Source: a virus. Taken from it: 64,000 nucleotides of DNA. The DNA lies in IMG/VR virus record IMGVR_UViG_3300009703_004110, positions 62,001-126,000 of that record. One strand, 5' to 3'. Shown piece by piece: positions 54,058 to 64,000 of this stretch; position 1 is the first letter of the stretch, and each line of letters begins with the position of its first letter. Below the pieces are notes generated by a model, which was given only the letters and a program-made list of their open reading frames with translations, was not told the DNA's origin and made no database searches. The position numbers and the translations under genes were made by a program.

Positions 54058-57000
54058 TTAGTTCTCCAATTTAGTTCCGAAGGCTTGTGGATCGGTGTGG
54101 GCAACTGTACCTGGGTCATCTCCGCTACCTAGCTTAACAGTGCTCTTCTTGATAAAGAAGACAGAAATGATTCTATCGACCTTAGTAAGCGCGCCAAGTG
54201 ACGGAGAACTTTCCGTTTCTTCTGTTCCAACATCCTCAATACAATCTACTTCCGAATCAGAAGATCCATCAGTTCCTTCTAGTCCAGCAAAGGTCACCGC
54301 TTGAATAGTTCTATCACAAACTTTAGCTCTTAATCTAACTTCTCCTACTGAGTTGGCCGTCACAAATGCTATATAGTCATCCCCGTCTTGCTCAAAGAAG
54401 GTTCCGTTTTCATTTTCAATAATTTCAGCATCGCCTGTATCATCAGATACAATCTCTAAGATTATTCTCTCAGTAAAATCTCCGCCTAGTGGAAGGTCTG
54501 ATGAATCTCGTGGAGTCACAATGATGGTGGCCTTTTCTCCAAGACCTAGGATCGCACTATCTCCATCACCTTCTGCATACTCGTTTGATCCAGTTATGTC
54601 TCTCGGATCTTCCTCAAAGCCAAGCTCCTCTAATTCATCTGAATCTACCTCAACTACAACAAACTCATCAAGAGGAGTATCGTCATCGTCTTCTGCTACC
54701 TTAAATGATGTATTCAAAGTATTAAGTGCGAATCTACACATTTTATCCACACCATCATTTAAACATTCTTCCATAGTAGCTACGGCCGTATCAAACAATG
54801 ATGAGTCTATTAGGTCGGGGATTTCTCCAGCATTTAATGATGCCCTCATTGTGTCTGCAAATCCGCGTACTGTATTTTGGAACTCCTCAAGACAGTCCTG
54901 GGTTTCCTCAACAATATCTATAATCTCTTCCGTATTATCTTCTTCTAGCAGGAAGCTATTCATGGAGGCGTTGTAACATGCCTGTTGTATTTCTTCGTGG
55001 CATTCTCTCATATCTAAGAAGTAAAGCTGAGGGAAGTCATAAACTCTTATCTCTACATCGTCTTCATTGATATCACCATCATCAGGATCTATATCCAAAG
55101 GCTGAGACTCTTTGGAGAACTTAAGCTTAGGTGCCGAAATATTATTAATCATTAAGGCCCTTATCTTAGATACTTTATCATCACTATCAAACTCTATGCC
55201 ACCCTTCTCTATAAAGTAAACATTAAACTCTTCATCTAAGATAACCATCTTTGGAATTTCATCAAATGTTCTTAGCTTAGATTCCATACCAACTACTTCC
55301 ACGTCTCCTGTTTCGTCATTGACTTCATATATTGGCACCTCCAGTCTTAGCTCGAGAGGCTTAACGGTTCCAAAGTCTCCATCTTTTGTGATGAATGTTG
55401 AGCCATCTATTGGACTTACGAAGTTACCTTTGCCTGATGCTATCTCAATATTTCCACTTCCATCTTCATCCATTAATGATAACGGAGAATCAGCAGATTG
55501 ATCTGGATCGATAATTTTACTTGGTATGAAGAAAGTAATCGGATCATATTTTTCACTGAATAAGAACTCAACGGCATTTGGAGTCTTAAAGGCCTTTCTT
55601 GACTTAGTAAATGAAATACCGAACTGAGCTAAGAAGCCAAGATCAACATCATTAGTAGCCCTTAAAGTGTCCTCATTAAGTTTCATAGACTCAATGTATC
55701 CACCTGGAGATTCTTCGTCGTCACTATTTTCTGCGCTTATAAATTGAGCAACAATCTGTCCTGAAACTGGTTGGGTTATAGTAGAGCCACCAGAAGCTGC
55801 CGCTGTCTCAATCGAGTCTTTGGTGTATGCCTGTCCAACTGGAATCATAGCACCGGCAGTAAAGGCGTTGCCATCATCCACCGCCTTGCCAGAAATAATA
55901 CCTGCCAACAATGTTCCGTCAAGTCCACAAGCAGCCTCTGCCTCTCCCGGGGTTACTTGACATGGGAATCTAAATACTAGTTGCAAAAGCTGCAAGAAAA
56001 TAGCCAGGATCGCAATCACCGGCGCTAGTATATCTAGATCGACATTTAGATCAAACAAGTACTCGGAGAGAACCTCCTCCAAGGCCTTTAGTGAGGCCCA
56101 ATCCTTGTTTTCTAATGCGGCCTTCATGGCAGGAACAATCGCATTAATAGCCAGGATGATTCCAAGAATCTTGTTAATGATACATTCTAGCAGGTTGAGT
56201 AAGTGAAGTATTAACTTCAAGTACATAACAGGGACAGATATCTGTGGTATCAATAAGACTAAATCAAAGACGCATTCAAACAACCTAATCATCGCCTTAG
56301 CTGTTTTAATCGGATTTAATAGTGCACAAAGAACATCAATAATACAGAAGATAACCTGAATAGGGATCATCAATACTTGGAATCCATTAAGTGCTAGTTT
56401 AAGATCGGCCATCAAATGCCAAGAAAGATCACAGAAGCTGTTTATAAGTTCCAGTGGAACCATTGATGTGTCCAATTCTACACTCAAAAACTTCAATGGG
56501 AATCTGGCTAGAATATCTTTAAGGTCTTGTACATCAGGAATTTTACCATTAAACTTTCCAAACAGACGCTCTTTCATCTTCTCTTCAATATCTATTACGA
56601 AGCTACTTCCAAGAATCTTCTTGGCCTTCAGCCTATCTGAATTTGTGCCAGATGCACAGAGAACCAGGCAGTCGTCAGTTGGAATAAACCCAGATAAAGT
56701 TGATGGAATTGTTGCCTGTACATCATACGTAGCAGTCTTACTTGCAACCTTAACTGGTGCAACAGCTTTGACTACAGAAGAACCAAGTTTAATTGAGAAG
56801 TTTTTCTTTACATTTTCAACTCTAAAGAATATAGTATCTCCGGCGTTTGCTGCAATCTGGTCTGGAAGAGTTGGCGGCTCAAGTCCTGCCATGCTTGTCG
56901 CTATTCCAACAATTCTAGGTATGTTAAAACCTAGTGATACAGGATTAACTATGCCCGCTCTACCAAATACCAAGGCCTTGGTGGCGCTAGCAATGTCACC

Positions 57001-60000
57001 ACCCTTGGCAACGTCTGTAATATATTCACCACTTGCATATATAGAGCCACTGGGAAGACTTAGATCAAGTCTTGATATTTCAATGACATCTGACTCAGTT
57101 GAGTTCGCAATGATCTTGGTATTGGAAAAACTTGATGAGCCCACAGTTCTGAGAGTTAGATTAAAATCGCCCTGCTTAGATATGATTGATGCAGGATTAT
57201 ATAGAGTATAGTTTGCAGTATCACTAGGATCAACAACTATAGCTCCAGACCCTGCAACTTTAAAGAGGCTGTTTAAAACTTCGGCACCACTAGTCTCATT
57301 AACAATCGAACTAGTTTCGCCAGGTATCTCAGTAGAAAGGGTTAACTCTTGAGTCTTACTGTCTATATCAAAAGAATCAGATGTTACTTCTCCGGTTACA
57401 GTTCCGTATGCTATACCAGAATCGTAAGTAACATTATATCTTTTATCATTTCTTTCGACTTTAAAGTCTAAAAAGCCTTCGTCATTGCTGTTTACATTTC
57501 TAAAGACAGCGGTTACTTCTTTTCCGTTTTCTCGCACCTCTATTGGAGCGTGAAGCTTACTCTTAATACTCTTGTCTCCGAGAAAGAAATCGTGTCTCTT
57601 TCTCATAAATGGCATATCAGATCCTGCAAAGACTACTGCCAGTTTTGGTATAGTTTTAAAGACACTTATGTTTCCAGGGTCGGGCTTTTTACCGAATATA
57701 TCTATCAGGTCCGTATCGCTTGCACCAATCTCTGCCATAGATATAACTTTACCACCAGGCACCTCTGCGATAACCTGAGTAATAGATGCCGGATTTATAA
57801 AAGTCGGAGGAGAGCTTTTGTCAGGATCTGTTGAGGTGTTCCCGCCAAGAGTAAGGATGTTGTGTTGTGTTGAATCTAGAGTCAGTTCTGTTGCAGAACC
57901 AGCTATATCTTTAATAGTGCTATTTGTAAATAGAATATGCGCTTCTTTTACTTCAGTCAGTCTTGAAAAATTATATCCCTTGTAGCCCTTCCCTGGAAAA
58001 CGAATGGCGGCCTTTCGCTTTGTCAACTTATAAAAATCTTCAACCGGTGATTCACTAAATTCAAACTCAACGCCCGCTGCCACTATAAGATCTCCGAAGG
58101 TTCTTATGTCGAATTCAAACTCTTTCATGATTTCTTCGTCATCTTTGCCTAACGCTAGATAAGCAAAGAGAGGATAATTTCCTGAAAACAGTTTGGACTT
58201 TGATCTTATTTTTATTTCAGCATTTAAACCGTCACTCAATAATGGAATTCCGTCCGGATTCTCAGAGAAAGACGCGGAACTAAATTCTGTATCAGATTCA
58301 AATTCGATGATCAGATCTGGATGAGGCGGAGCCAAAGCAGGTGTTCCAATGTATATTGGAAGCTTGTTACTCTTACCGCCCGAAACGTTCAAAACTTGAA
58401 GATCATACGTAGCTTCAAACTCTGCAGACAAATCGCTATAAGCATCGGGGCCGAGTTTGAATTGTATAATAGAGGAAGATGCTGAGATTTCAAAGTCCTC
58501 ATAGTCTACTGAATTCACACTCACAACATTGCCACTTCCAGAAGTAAAAATGAGTTCAAAGACTCCATTTAAATCTTCGCCACCAATTCGAATTGAATCT
58601 TCTGCGGTGATAATACTACTACCCGCAAAACCATTAGGTGAGATTGACTCAATTGATGGCGATGGTGCTCCAAGGACTATATTTGATCCAGGGACTCTAG
58701 CGATCTGAGTACCATTTCCGACATACAGAGCGAAGTCTGTGCTGCCTGCATCTGCACTTTGCTTTATCTTAGCCATATCACCTGCGGTGAAAGTTATAAT
58801 TGTACCGTCGCTACTAGGCGTACCTTTAACCCAAGACTCTGGAACATCCTCATAAAACCTTGGACGAGTCTGAGCGAATAATTCTCTGGCCATAGTCATT
58901 TTTGGGTTGCCGTACTTACGATTATTTCGCCTATTGGATTTATCTTTAGTACGATTTGCCAAAAGTATCTCTGGCCTATTCTGCTCTCCGTATATAGATG
59001 CCAAATCTGTTTCTGAATCTAACGAGATCTTGCCATACTTACCATCAAAACCGTCGATTGCTAAAATCGCTTCGTTTTCAGTTAGATGATTAGAAAGTGT
59101 GGCGGCATCAAAATCTTCTATACTTTCATAGTTAAATACACCGAAAGGAGAATTGGAATTCAGTTTACTTGATACAGGTTTCGTTAGCATCGGAATAGTA
59201 GTTAGCTCTATACCATTATTAAATACCTTAACCCCTCTAACACTAGGCTTTGACTTGGCAACTATTAAGGATAGATATGCAGAACTAATATCAGACTCAG
59301 TATCTAATTCAATCTCTATAGTCCCTGTAACTGGAAATACTGCATCGTATCCTGCCACTGTTGCTGCTGGTGGAGTAGATATATCAGAAACAGTAATTCT
59401 TGTTAAAGTAGCACCATTCAAAATTTCAAAATATAGGGAGCGTTCTTCGTCTTCACTATAGAGATCAGAATCAAATCCAGCAGAGTCCCTTCCGGTTAGA
59501 TCAGGTACCTTGAGGTACGCCGTATCGTCAACTATCGTATAATATCCGCCGACGGAAGGCTTGCCCCTCTTTTTAACAATCTCATTTTCGCTAATATTAT
59601 AAAACGGTAGGAGGTCTATAGCGGCACTAATTGCCAGATCATCACTACTTAGATCTGCAAAATCTCCAAACTTCAAGCCCGAGGCTCCAAAGATTGGTGC
59701 ATCAGAAGTACCAAATGCATCAGAGTTTTCTAAGTTAAAAAAGTGTAGACCAATCGCCTCTAAAACCTCAACAGGTATAAACTTTAATTGACAGATCTTA
59801 TTCACAGCTGCATTGGCAGTATTAGATTTCAGCGAACTATCATCACCAATAAAGGTTGAGATAAATACTTCCGGGAAATCATCAAGAGATGCGTGCTTAC
59901 CGACATCAAAGATTATAGAATTCACTAAAATTCTAGCCTGAGTTAGACCTTCTATATTTGAATCAAAAGAGCTTGAGCTAAGTTCGTCAGCTAGCTTTGT

Positions 60001-60228
60001 TAGTAGAGCTATAGCTTGATCGTCTACTGTAGTAGGAAGAGAAGAGAAGTCTATAGTAACAACGGCGCCACCAGCTATAGGAAGTGTTGCTCCGGAGCCA
60101 ACTGGAAACACAACGCTATATGATTCAGAAGCAGAATTACTACCTACCTCTTCATCACAATTTATTTGAACCTCTTCACCGCATTGTTCGGGCAGTTGAG
60201 GGGTAATACTTCCGTCTAAAACACCCAT
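54058..60228 (-). CDS. Giant tail-associated protein with hydrophobic internal domain and TIG-like domain
   Basis: A 2056-residue virion protein, mostly acidic and beta-rich. A TIG/IPT-like module is seen near 520-615 (SIESISPNGFAGSS...LQVLNVSGGKSNKLPIYIG). Residues about 1275-1422 are strikingly different: long stretches of Leu/Ile/Val/Phe (FQVLMIPIQVIFCIIDVLC, PVMYLKLILHLLNLLECI, LAPVIAILAIFLQLLQLVF) that could form several membrane helices. The region after about 1700 is cysteine-containing (MRECHEEIQQACYNA). GGAAGG precedes the ATG. It follows the spike gene, so it could line the tail tip and enter the membrane during DNA entry; this is inference. Confidence 0.6.
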   Translation of the reverse strand: MGVLDGSITPQLPEQCGEEVQINCDEEVGSNSASESYSVVFPVGSGATLPIAGGAVVTIDFSSLPTTVDDQAIALLTKLADELSSSSFDSNIEGLTQARILVNSIIFDVGKHASLDDFPEVFISTFIGDDSSLKSNTANAAVNKICQLKFIPVEVLEAIGLHFFNLENSDAFGTSDAPIFGASGLKFGDFADLSSDDLAISAAIDLLPFYNISENEIVKKRGKPSVGGYYTIVDDTAYLKVPDLTGRDSAGFDSDLYSEDEERSLYFEILNGATLTRITVSDISTPPAATVAGYDAVFPVTGTIEIELDTESDISSAYLSLIVAKSKPSVRGVKVFNNGIELTTIPMLTKPVSSKLNSNSPFGVFNYESIEDFDAATLSNHLTENEAILAIDGFDGKYGKISLDSETDLASIYGEQNRPEILLANRTKDKSNRRNNRKYGNPKMTMARELFAQTRPRFYEDVPESWVKGTPSSDGTIITFTAGDMAKIKQSADAGSTDFALYVGNGTQIARVPGSNIVLGAPSPSIESISPNGFAGSSIITAEDSIRIGGEDLNGVFELIFTSGSGNVVSVNSVDYEDFEISASSSIIQFKLGPDAYSDLSAEFEATYDLQVLNVSGGKSNKLPIYIGTPALAPPHPDLIIEFESDTEFSSASFSENPDGIPLLSDGLNAEIKIRSKSKLFSGNYPLFAYLALGKDDEEIMKEFEFDIRTFGDLIVAAGVEFEFSESPVEDFYKLTKRKAAIRFPGKGYKGYNFSRLTEVKEAHILFTNSTIKDIAGSATELTLDSTQHNILTLGGNTSTDPDKSSPPTFINPASITQVIAEVPGGKVISMAEIGASDTDLIDIFGKKPDPGNISVFKTIPKLAVVFAGSDMPFMRKRHDFFLGDKSIKSKLHAPIEVRENGKEVTAVFRNVNSNDEGFLDFKVERNDKRYNVTYDSGIAYGTVTGEVTSDSFDIDSKTQELTLSTEIPGETSSIVNETSGAEVLNSLFKVAGSGAIVVDPSDTANYTLYNPASIISKQGDFNLTLRTVGSSSFSNTKIIANSTESDVIEISRLDLSLPSGSIYASGEYITDVAKGGDIASATKALVFGRAGIVNPVSLGFNIPRIVGIATSMAGLEPPTLPDQIAANAGDTIFFRVENVKKNFSIKLGSSVVKAVAPVKVASKTATYDVQATIPSTLSGFIPTDDCLVLCASGTNSDRLKAKKILGSSFVIDIEEKMKERLFGKFNGKIPDVQDLKDILARFPLKFLSVELDTSMVPLELINSFCDLSWHLMADLKLALNGFQVLMIPIQVIFCIIDVLCALLNPIKTAKAMIRLFECVFDLVLLIPQISVPVMYLKLILHLLNLLECIINKILGIILAINAIVPAMKAALENKDWASLKALEEVLSEYLFDLNVDLDILAPVIAILAIFLQLLQLVFRFPCQVTPGEAEAACGLDGTLLAGIISGKAVDDGNAFTAGAMIPVGQAYTKDSIETAAASGGSTITQPVSGQIVAQFISAENSDDEESPGGYIESMKLNEDTLRATNDVDLGFLAQFGISFTKSRKAFKTPNAVEFLFSEKYDPITFFIPSKIIDPDQSADSPLSLMDEDGSGNIEIASGKGNFVSPIDGSTFITKDGDFGTVKPLELRLEVPIYEVNDETGDVEVVGMESKLRTFDEIPKMVILDEEFNVYFIEKGGIEFDSDDKVSKIRALMINNISAPKLKFSKESQPLDIDPDDGDINEDDVEIRVYDFPQLYFLDMRECHEEIQQACYNASMNSFLLEEDNTEEIIDIVEETQDCLEEFQNTVRGFADTMRASLNAGEIPDLIDSSLFDTAVATMEECLNDGVDKMCRFALNTLNTSFKVAEDDDDTPLDEFVVVEVDSDELEELGFEEDPRDITGSNEYAEGDGDSAILGLGEKATIIVTPRDSSDLPLGGDFTERIILEIVSDDTGDAEIIENENGTFFEQDGDDYIAFVTANSVGEVRLRAKVCDRTIQAVTFAGLEGTDGSSDSEVDCIEDVGTEETESSPSLGALTKVDRIISVFFIKKSTVKLGSGDDPGTVAHTDPQAFGTKLEN

Positions 60229-62580
60229 TTACCTTCCTTCTGACTTAAGAGTTTTCATCCTTCCGGACGCATCTACCATCTTGACATCTTGGCCTTTTAA
60301 TATTACATCTGATCCAGCGCTCTCTATTAGTATTTTATCTTGATTCCTAATAACCATCGGCAAGCCTGGCTTCATTCCTGCAATTACTATACCGTTTTCA
60401 CTAAGAGAAATCATGATGTCTGAAGCCCCAAGTGGATTAGAACCTGACTCAGTATTGTCACTATCTTCAGAATTAAACTCTGAATTAACAAATTGTTTAT
60501 CTGTTATATTAACTCTTAATTCAAATCGACCAATGTTCATTACTTTGTCTTCCGGATTTGGTCCGCTACCAGAATACGATCCTCCTATGTTTAATAGAAC
60601 ATCTCCGTCCGTTTGGGTCACCATGCTTCTGCCGGCCTTATCAGCACCAAACCATGAGATTACGCTGCCCTCTGTATCCATCATTAGGCTTTTGCCATCA
60701 ACATCATCTCTACCGATAGAACTATAGATAGCTCCACCAAAGTTGAGATTTGCGCTGACGCCGCCTACAGATATTAATTCTTTACCACTAGCGTCTGTGG
60801 TTGTTGCTGAAAACCCGGTACCTTCTTGCTCCAGTTTAAAAGAATTAGAGCATGGTGTAATCTTCTTGTCATAATACACACCACTAACCAGCACATCACC
60901 ACCGGTATATATCGCTGATGTTGCTGGAGCAACAGCAACAACTGACATAAAAATTGGAAATGGATCGTCTGACCCTCCGAGCAATGTGCCGACCGATTGG
61001 TCTTCATCCTCTTCATAGAATGCTTCTGGATATAAAATTTCAAATGGTTTACCAGATGCATTGCCACCGGGAAGTCCATTGTCATCAACAAATAGCGCTG
61101 GAATATTTACAAGGTCAACTGTATTAGCTATAAGCCTTTCTGCTGCAGAATACATGTTGTGATACTTTGTTGGGTTTATTCTTACAATCTGCTTAATACT
61201 TCCATCGTCCGTTCCGGATGGAAAATAAGGATTGTCATCTGTATTACTGAATCTAATTCCAGTACTTCTACTTTCTATACCCTGAGATAGGGCGTTCGGC
61301 AAAACAATCTCACCAAGATCGTCTCTAAGCATTACAGGTATAGGCTCTTCTTCGCTAGGCAGAGCATAAGATACTGTTGGAAAGCCGCCACCAAAACTTG
61401 CTTTTGACGCAAAAGGATAGTTGCCTGTACTGGACGACCTTGGCACATTTACTTTAAGCACGCCCTCTTTGTCAATATCAAATACAAAGTTCGATCCAAA
61501 ACTATTACTCTCTGTACTAGAGCTGGCAGTGGATAACTGAAAGTGATAACCTATACCTCGTCTGCTGATACGTTTTGCATTTTCAATTTTCTTCGCAGTA
61601 AGAGCTAAAGGTATTTTATTTCCAGGTCTTCCATAAGAAAGCTGATTATAATTAAGATCTAATATTTTTCCTGTAACACTTACAACGTTACCGCCGATAA
61701 TTTCAATTAATTCTCCTGGTGATATATCAAGAGTATTCCCTCGTTCAAAAAATTTACTATCCAATCCCGTTGCTGAATATGGGCCTGCTAAACCTGAATT
61801 CTTTTTGCTTTCGAAGTCGAATCCAGAAAAATTAGAGTCTACGGAAAATTCTGTAATAACAGTTCGGTGCTCCGCCAGCGCCATATTCCTCTTCTTTCTT
61901 CCATAATTTCGGCGGAACACCTTAGTTCCAGAGAAAAAGCCAAGCTCTACTGCCCTCTTGTGGTATTCAACATCGGAACGAATTGGAGCTTCACCAACGT
62001 CTTTAGTTGGAAAAACATTGCTCTGAACTGCAGTAGTACGAAGAACTGCACCAGAGATTCCTTTTCCAGAATTAGAATATATAGTCTGGTCTTCTGCCAC
62101 CAGATAATGCGCCATCTTAAGTCTATTGCCCTTAAAAAAGCTACCATGATTGCTAATCGTTGAGACGTGAATATCTCCGGTTTCAAACATGGAGACACCA
62201 TTGCCTCGACCACCTCTTATAACAATGCGCCCATTTTGCATCTTAGGATAAGGAAGAGTTCCGCCAGGAATGTTTTTCATTCTTCCTGCGCCTCTAAAGT
62301 TATCACCTATTCGTCTCTTGCTAGGTATGGTTCCAACAATTACTGTATATTCCGGACCAGATCCAGACGTATCTGCTGCAATAACTCGTGAACCACGTTC
62401 GAGACCATGAAAGATACCAGCGTTTCCGCTTCCCGCATGATATGGCAACGGTACATCTGGAATCATATCTTCCAGCCCAAATGATAACGGGCTTAAAGTA
62501 CAGGTACCATTTTCGTAGTCGACCTTCTCGACGATGGCTTCATAAATAAATTCTGAAAATGGTGTACGTAATTGACTCAT
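60229..62580 (-). CDS. Baseplate spike protein with N-terminal OB-fold (gp5/gpV-like)
   Basis: A 783-residue protein. Residues about 8-90 form an OB-fold-like region (YEAIVEKVDYENGTCTLSPL, PDVPLPYHAG, RGSRVIAAD, YTVIVGTIPSKRR) as in gpV and gp5 spike proteins. The C-terminus repeats short beta units (ILIESAGSDVILKGQDVKM) like a needle or beta-helix. The middle has Gly/Ser/Asn-rich repeats. It forms the membrane-puncturing device in the contractile tail, by position between hub and wedge genes. No lysozyme domain is recognisable. AAAGGTG precedes the ATG. Confidence 0.72.
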   Translation of the reverse strand: MSQLRTPFSEFIYEAIVEKVDYENGTCTLSPLSFGLEDMIPDVPLPYHAGSGNAGIFHGLERGSRVIAADTSGSGPEYTVIVGTIPSKRRIGDNFRGAGRMKNIPGGTLPYPKMQNGRIVIRGGRGNGVSMFETGDIHVSTISNHGSFFKGNRLKMAHYLVAEDQTIYSNSGKGISGAVLRTTAVQSNVFPTKDVGEAPIRSDVEYHKRAVELGFFSGTKVFRRNYGRKKRNMALAEHRTVITEFSVDSNFSGFDFESKKNSGLAGPYSATGLDSKFFERGNTLDISPGELIEIIGGNVVSVTGKILDLNYNQLSYGRPGNKIPLALTAKKIENAKRISRRGIGYHFQLSTASSSTESNSFGSNFVFDIDKEGVLKVNVPRSSSTGNYPFASKASFGGGFPTVSYALPSEEEPIPVMLRDDLGEIVLPNALSQGIESRSTGIRFSNTDDNPYFPSGTDDGSIKQIVRINPTKYHNMYSAAERLIANTVDLVNIPALFVDDNGLPGGNASGKPFEILYPEAFYEEDEDQSVGTLLGGSDDPFPIFMSVVAVAPATSAIYTGGDVLVSGVYYDKKITPCSNSFKLEQEGTGFSATTTDASGKELISVGGVSANLNFGGAIYSSIGRDDVDGKSLMMDTEGSVISWFGADKAGRSMVTQTDGDVLLNIGGSYSGSGPNPEDKVMNIGRFELRVNITDKQFVNSEFNSEDSDNTESGSNPLGASDIMISLSENGIVIAGMKPGLPMVIRNQDKILIESAGSDVILKGQDVKMVDASGRMKTLKSEGR

Positions 62581-62589
62581 TTATCACCT

Positions 62590-64000
62590 TTAATTGCCTA
62601 GACCGCTAGCACTAATTTCTCCGCCGCCGATGGCAATCCCACCTTCTCCAGGATCTTCTTCAAGCCCTCTAGTTAAATCAATTATACCAACTTCTACAAC
62701 TTTAAAAAGCTTGGTAAAATCATCTCTAAAGTCTAACCAAGTTTTTTGTTTTGGTCCGCCTTTTGGATATGCCGGAGAATCGACCGACGCTAAGATTTCT
62801 TTATCCAAACACTTTATTTCAAATTCAGCCGAGCCTTCTAGTATGGACACCTGCTGCACAATGGCGTCAGCGGGCACAGGAGCTGCCTGGAGGCCGTTTG
62901 GCAATACCAGGCTGGTGAGGCCCTTCTCGGAGCCTGTATCCAGCCCTAGCAGGTTGGAGGCCGACAAATCGATACTATCGGATAGGCCGGTCGTTTCAAA
63001 TTGCGTAATCATCTGAGGGTTCTGCAACAACTCCTTTATTATGTTCATATTATTTTCGACTTCTGAACGGTGTATGTCATCTCTCTGCTTAACAAAGCCA
63101 CGTATTAATACCTTCTTATTACCAAGCAACAAAGTATTTAGCTCAATCATCATATTTGCAAAGCGAACCATATTGTCTTGATGATCCAAGAGGACATCTA
63201 TATTGTCTGTAGTAATCTCTTTATTATTCGGGAATAGAATAGCGCAATCTGGACGCAGCTCTCTGTATTTATCGTCTCCATCTGAATTTCTATACGTTGT
63301 AATCTGTCTATCAAATGGGTCCTTTGTTAGTTGCTGACCTATAACATCCAATGGGCTTGGCAGATACACACCTGGAGGATGACCATTGTTTAAAGTTAAC
63401 TGTGTAGTAAAGCTTTGGCCGGCAAAATCAAAAGAGTGATTGACTGAAGTTACATAATACAGGAGGCCTTTTCCTCGAACAAAGACTACGTCTCCAGGTT
63501 CATAATACTCATTACCAACTACGGTTATACTGGCTTGTTGAATCTTTGTTCTCTGTATTTGAAGTTCCATTATGGCAAACGGTCTAGACTGAAGATCTGC
63601 ATTGCTTGCAAACGGAAGATCAATCTTACTTGGTTTATAGCCATACTGTCTCCACATATCAAAGTCTGTTGCACCGGCCCAATAATATGTATTTTCAAAA
63701 CTCTGCTGAAGATTTTCTAGTAGCGGAGCATTACCAACTACATCAACTCTAGTAAATTCTGGAGGCATTTCATTAAATGTGCAGGTTATAATATCATGGT
63801 CTTCAATAACAAAGCGCCTTCCTGAGCCAGGACCTTTAAGATTCTTAGAGTCATCGGAAACTAAGTGGTCTAAGAGATTGCCTTTAGTGGAGTCACCTGT
63901 AATAATATCCTTTGCGGTTGATATGGTGTTACTTGCATTTGTCAAGAATTCTTCAGCGCCAGCCAGTGGGCCTGTAGCTTCTGTATCTTCTGCTGTAAAT
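62590..64000 (-). CDS. Baseplate hub protein (gp27/gpD-like), 5' end outside window
   Basis: The frame is open up to the window edge at 64000 without a stop, so the TTG at 63945 is not the start and the N-terminus is missing. At least 470 residues are visible. The block EPGDVVFVRGKGLLYYVTSV followed by FAGQSFTTQLTLNNGHPPG is characteristic of hub/late-control proteins that hold the spike. It directly precedes the spike gene, the usual order. The stretch at about 62841-62990 is about 60% G+C, much richer than the rest of the gene. Confidence 0.65.
   Translation of the reverse strand, partial: FTAEDTEATGPLAGAEEFLTNASNTISTAKDIITGDSTKGNLLDHLVSDDSKNLKGPGSGRRFVIEDHDIITCTFNEMPPEFTRVDVVGNAPLLENLQQSFENTYYWAGATDFDMWRQYGYKPSKIDLPFASNADLQSRPFAIMELQIQRTKIQQASITVVGNEYYEPGDVVFVRGKGLLYYVTSVNHSFDFAGQSFTTQLTLNNGHPPGVYLPSPLDVIGQQLTKDPFDRQITTYRNSDGDDKYRELRPDCAILFPNNKEITTDNIDVLLDHQDNMVRFANMMIELNTLLLGNKKVLIRGFVKQRDDIHRSEVENNMNIIKELLQNPQMITQFETTGLSDSIDLSASNLLGLDTGSEKGLTSLVLPNGLQAAPVPADAIVQQVSILEGSAEFEIKCLDKEILASVDSPAYPKGGPKQKTWLDFRDDFTKLFKVVEVGIIDLTRGLEEDPGEGGIAIGGGEISASGLGN

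Noticed and set aside
56468-57211. Long plus-strand open frame (247 codons) opposite the 2056-residue gene
   Set aside because: It lies entirely antisense to a clearly coding frame, has no recognisable domain and its composition mirrors the real gene; treated as a shadow.
63943-63945. TTG as start of the hub gene
   Set aside because: The frame stays open upstream to base 64000 with sensible codons and no Shine-Dalgarno site before the TTG; the gene is cut by the window edge.
1-64000. CRISPR array or insertion sequence
   Set aside because: No regularly spaced direct repeats of 25-40 bases and no transposase gene were seen on either strand.

Overview
The window looks like part of the genome of a large tailed bacteriophage with a contractile tail (myovirus-type Caudoviricetes, probably jumbo size). 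It is AT-rich and almost entirely coding on the minus strand, with genes overlapping by 1-20 bases and good Shine-Dalgarno sites. Baseplate proteins, free-standing homing endonucleases and very large virion genes together argue for a phage and against a bacterial capsule locus. The sugars its enzymes suggest (Kdo, nonulosonic acid, fucose or colitose) are typical of Gram-negative surfaces, so a Gram-negative host is likely; this is inference.

Reading in the direction of transcription (64000 down to 1), the first half (64000-32954) is a tail/baseplate module. It runs: hub protein (5' end outside the window), OB-fold spike, a 2056-residue protein with an internal hydrophobic domain, an unknown 576-residue protein, a gp25-like wedge protein, a baseplate-J/gp6-like wedge protein, a 3215-residue LamG-containing protein and a 1516-residue protein with a dockerin-like module. 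A LAGLIDADG homing endonuclease sits between the last two. An HNH gene and a small unknown gene close the module. The 238-base gap at 32716-32953 holds four related AGTATA-type boxes and a palindrome, and is a candidate promoter region for what follows.

The second half (32715-1) is a glycan island of nearly 40 genes. It encodes activated-sugar enzymes: KdsD, KdsA and KdsB for CMP-Kdo; NeuB and NeuA for a CMP-nonulosonate; and Gmd, an Fcl-type epimerase/reductase and a ColD-type 3-dehydratase for a GDP-deoxyhexose. Two HAD enzymes (one resembling eukaryotic phosphomannomutase), an HxGH nucleotidyltransferase and a short PLP aminotransferase are also present. About seventeen glycosyltransferases (GT29-, GT10-, GT4-, GT-A- and O-fucosyltransferase-like) and five methyltransferase-like proteins (two of them FkbM) follow, with two Fe(II)/2OG dioxygenases. 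Five genes belong to one paralogous GT-B-like family, and one two-domain unit is present both fused and split. Only one gene (6432-7454) is on the plus strand.

No flippase, polymerase or ABC exporter is visible. The island could therefore build a decorated glycan in the cytoplasm, possibly on virion proteins or on a host acceptor, or it could feed the host's own export machinery. The target cannot be read from the sequence.
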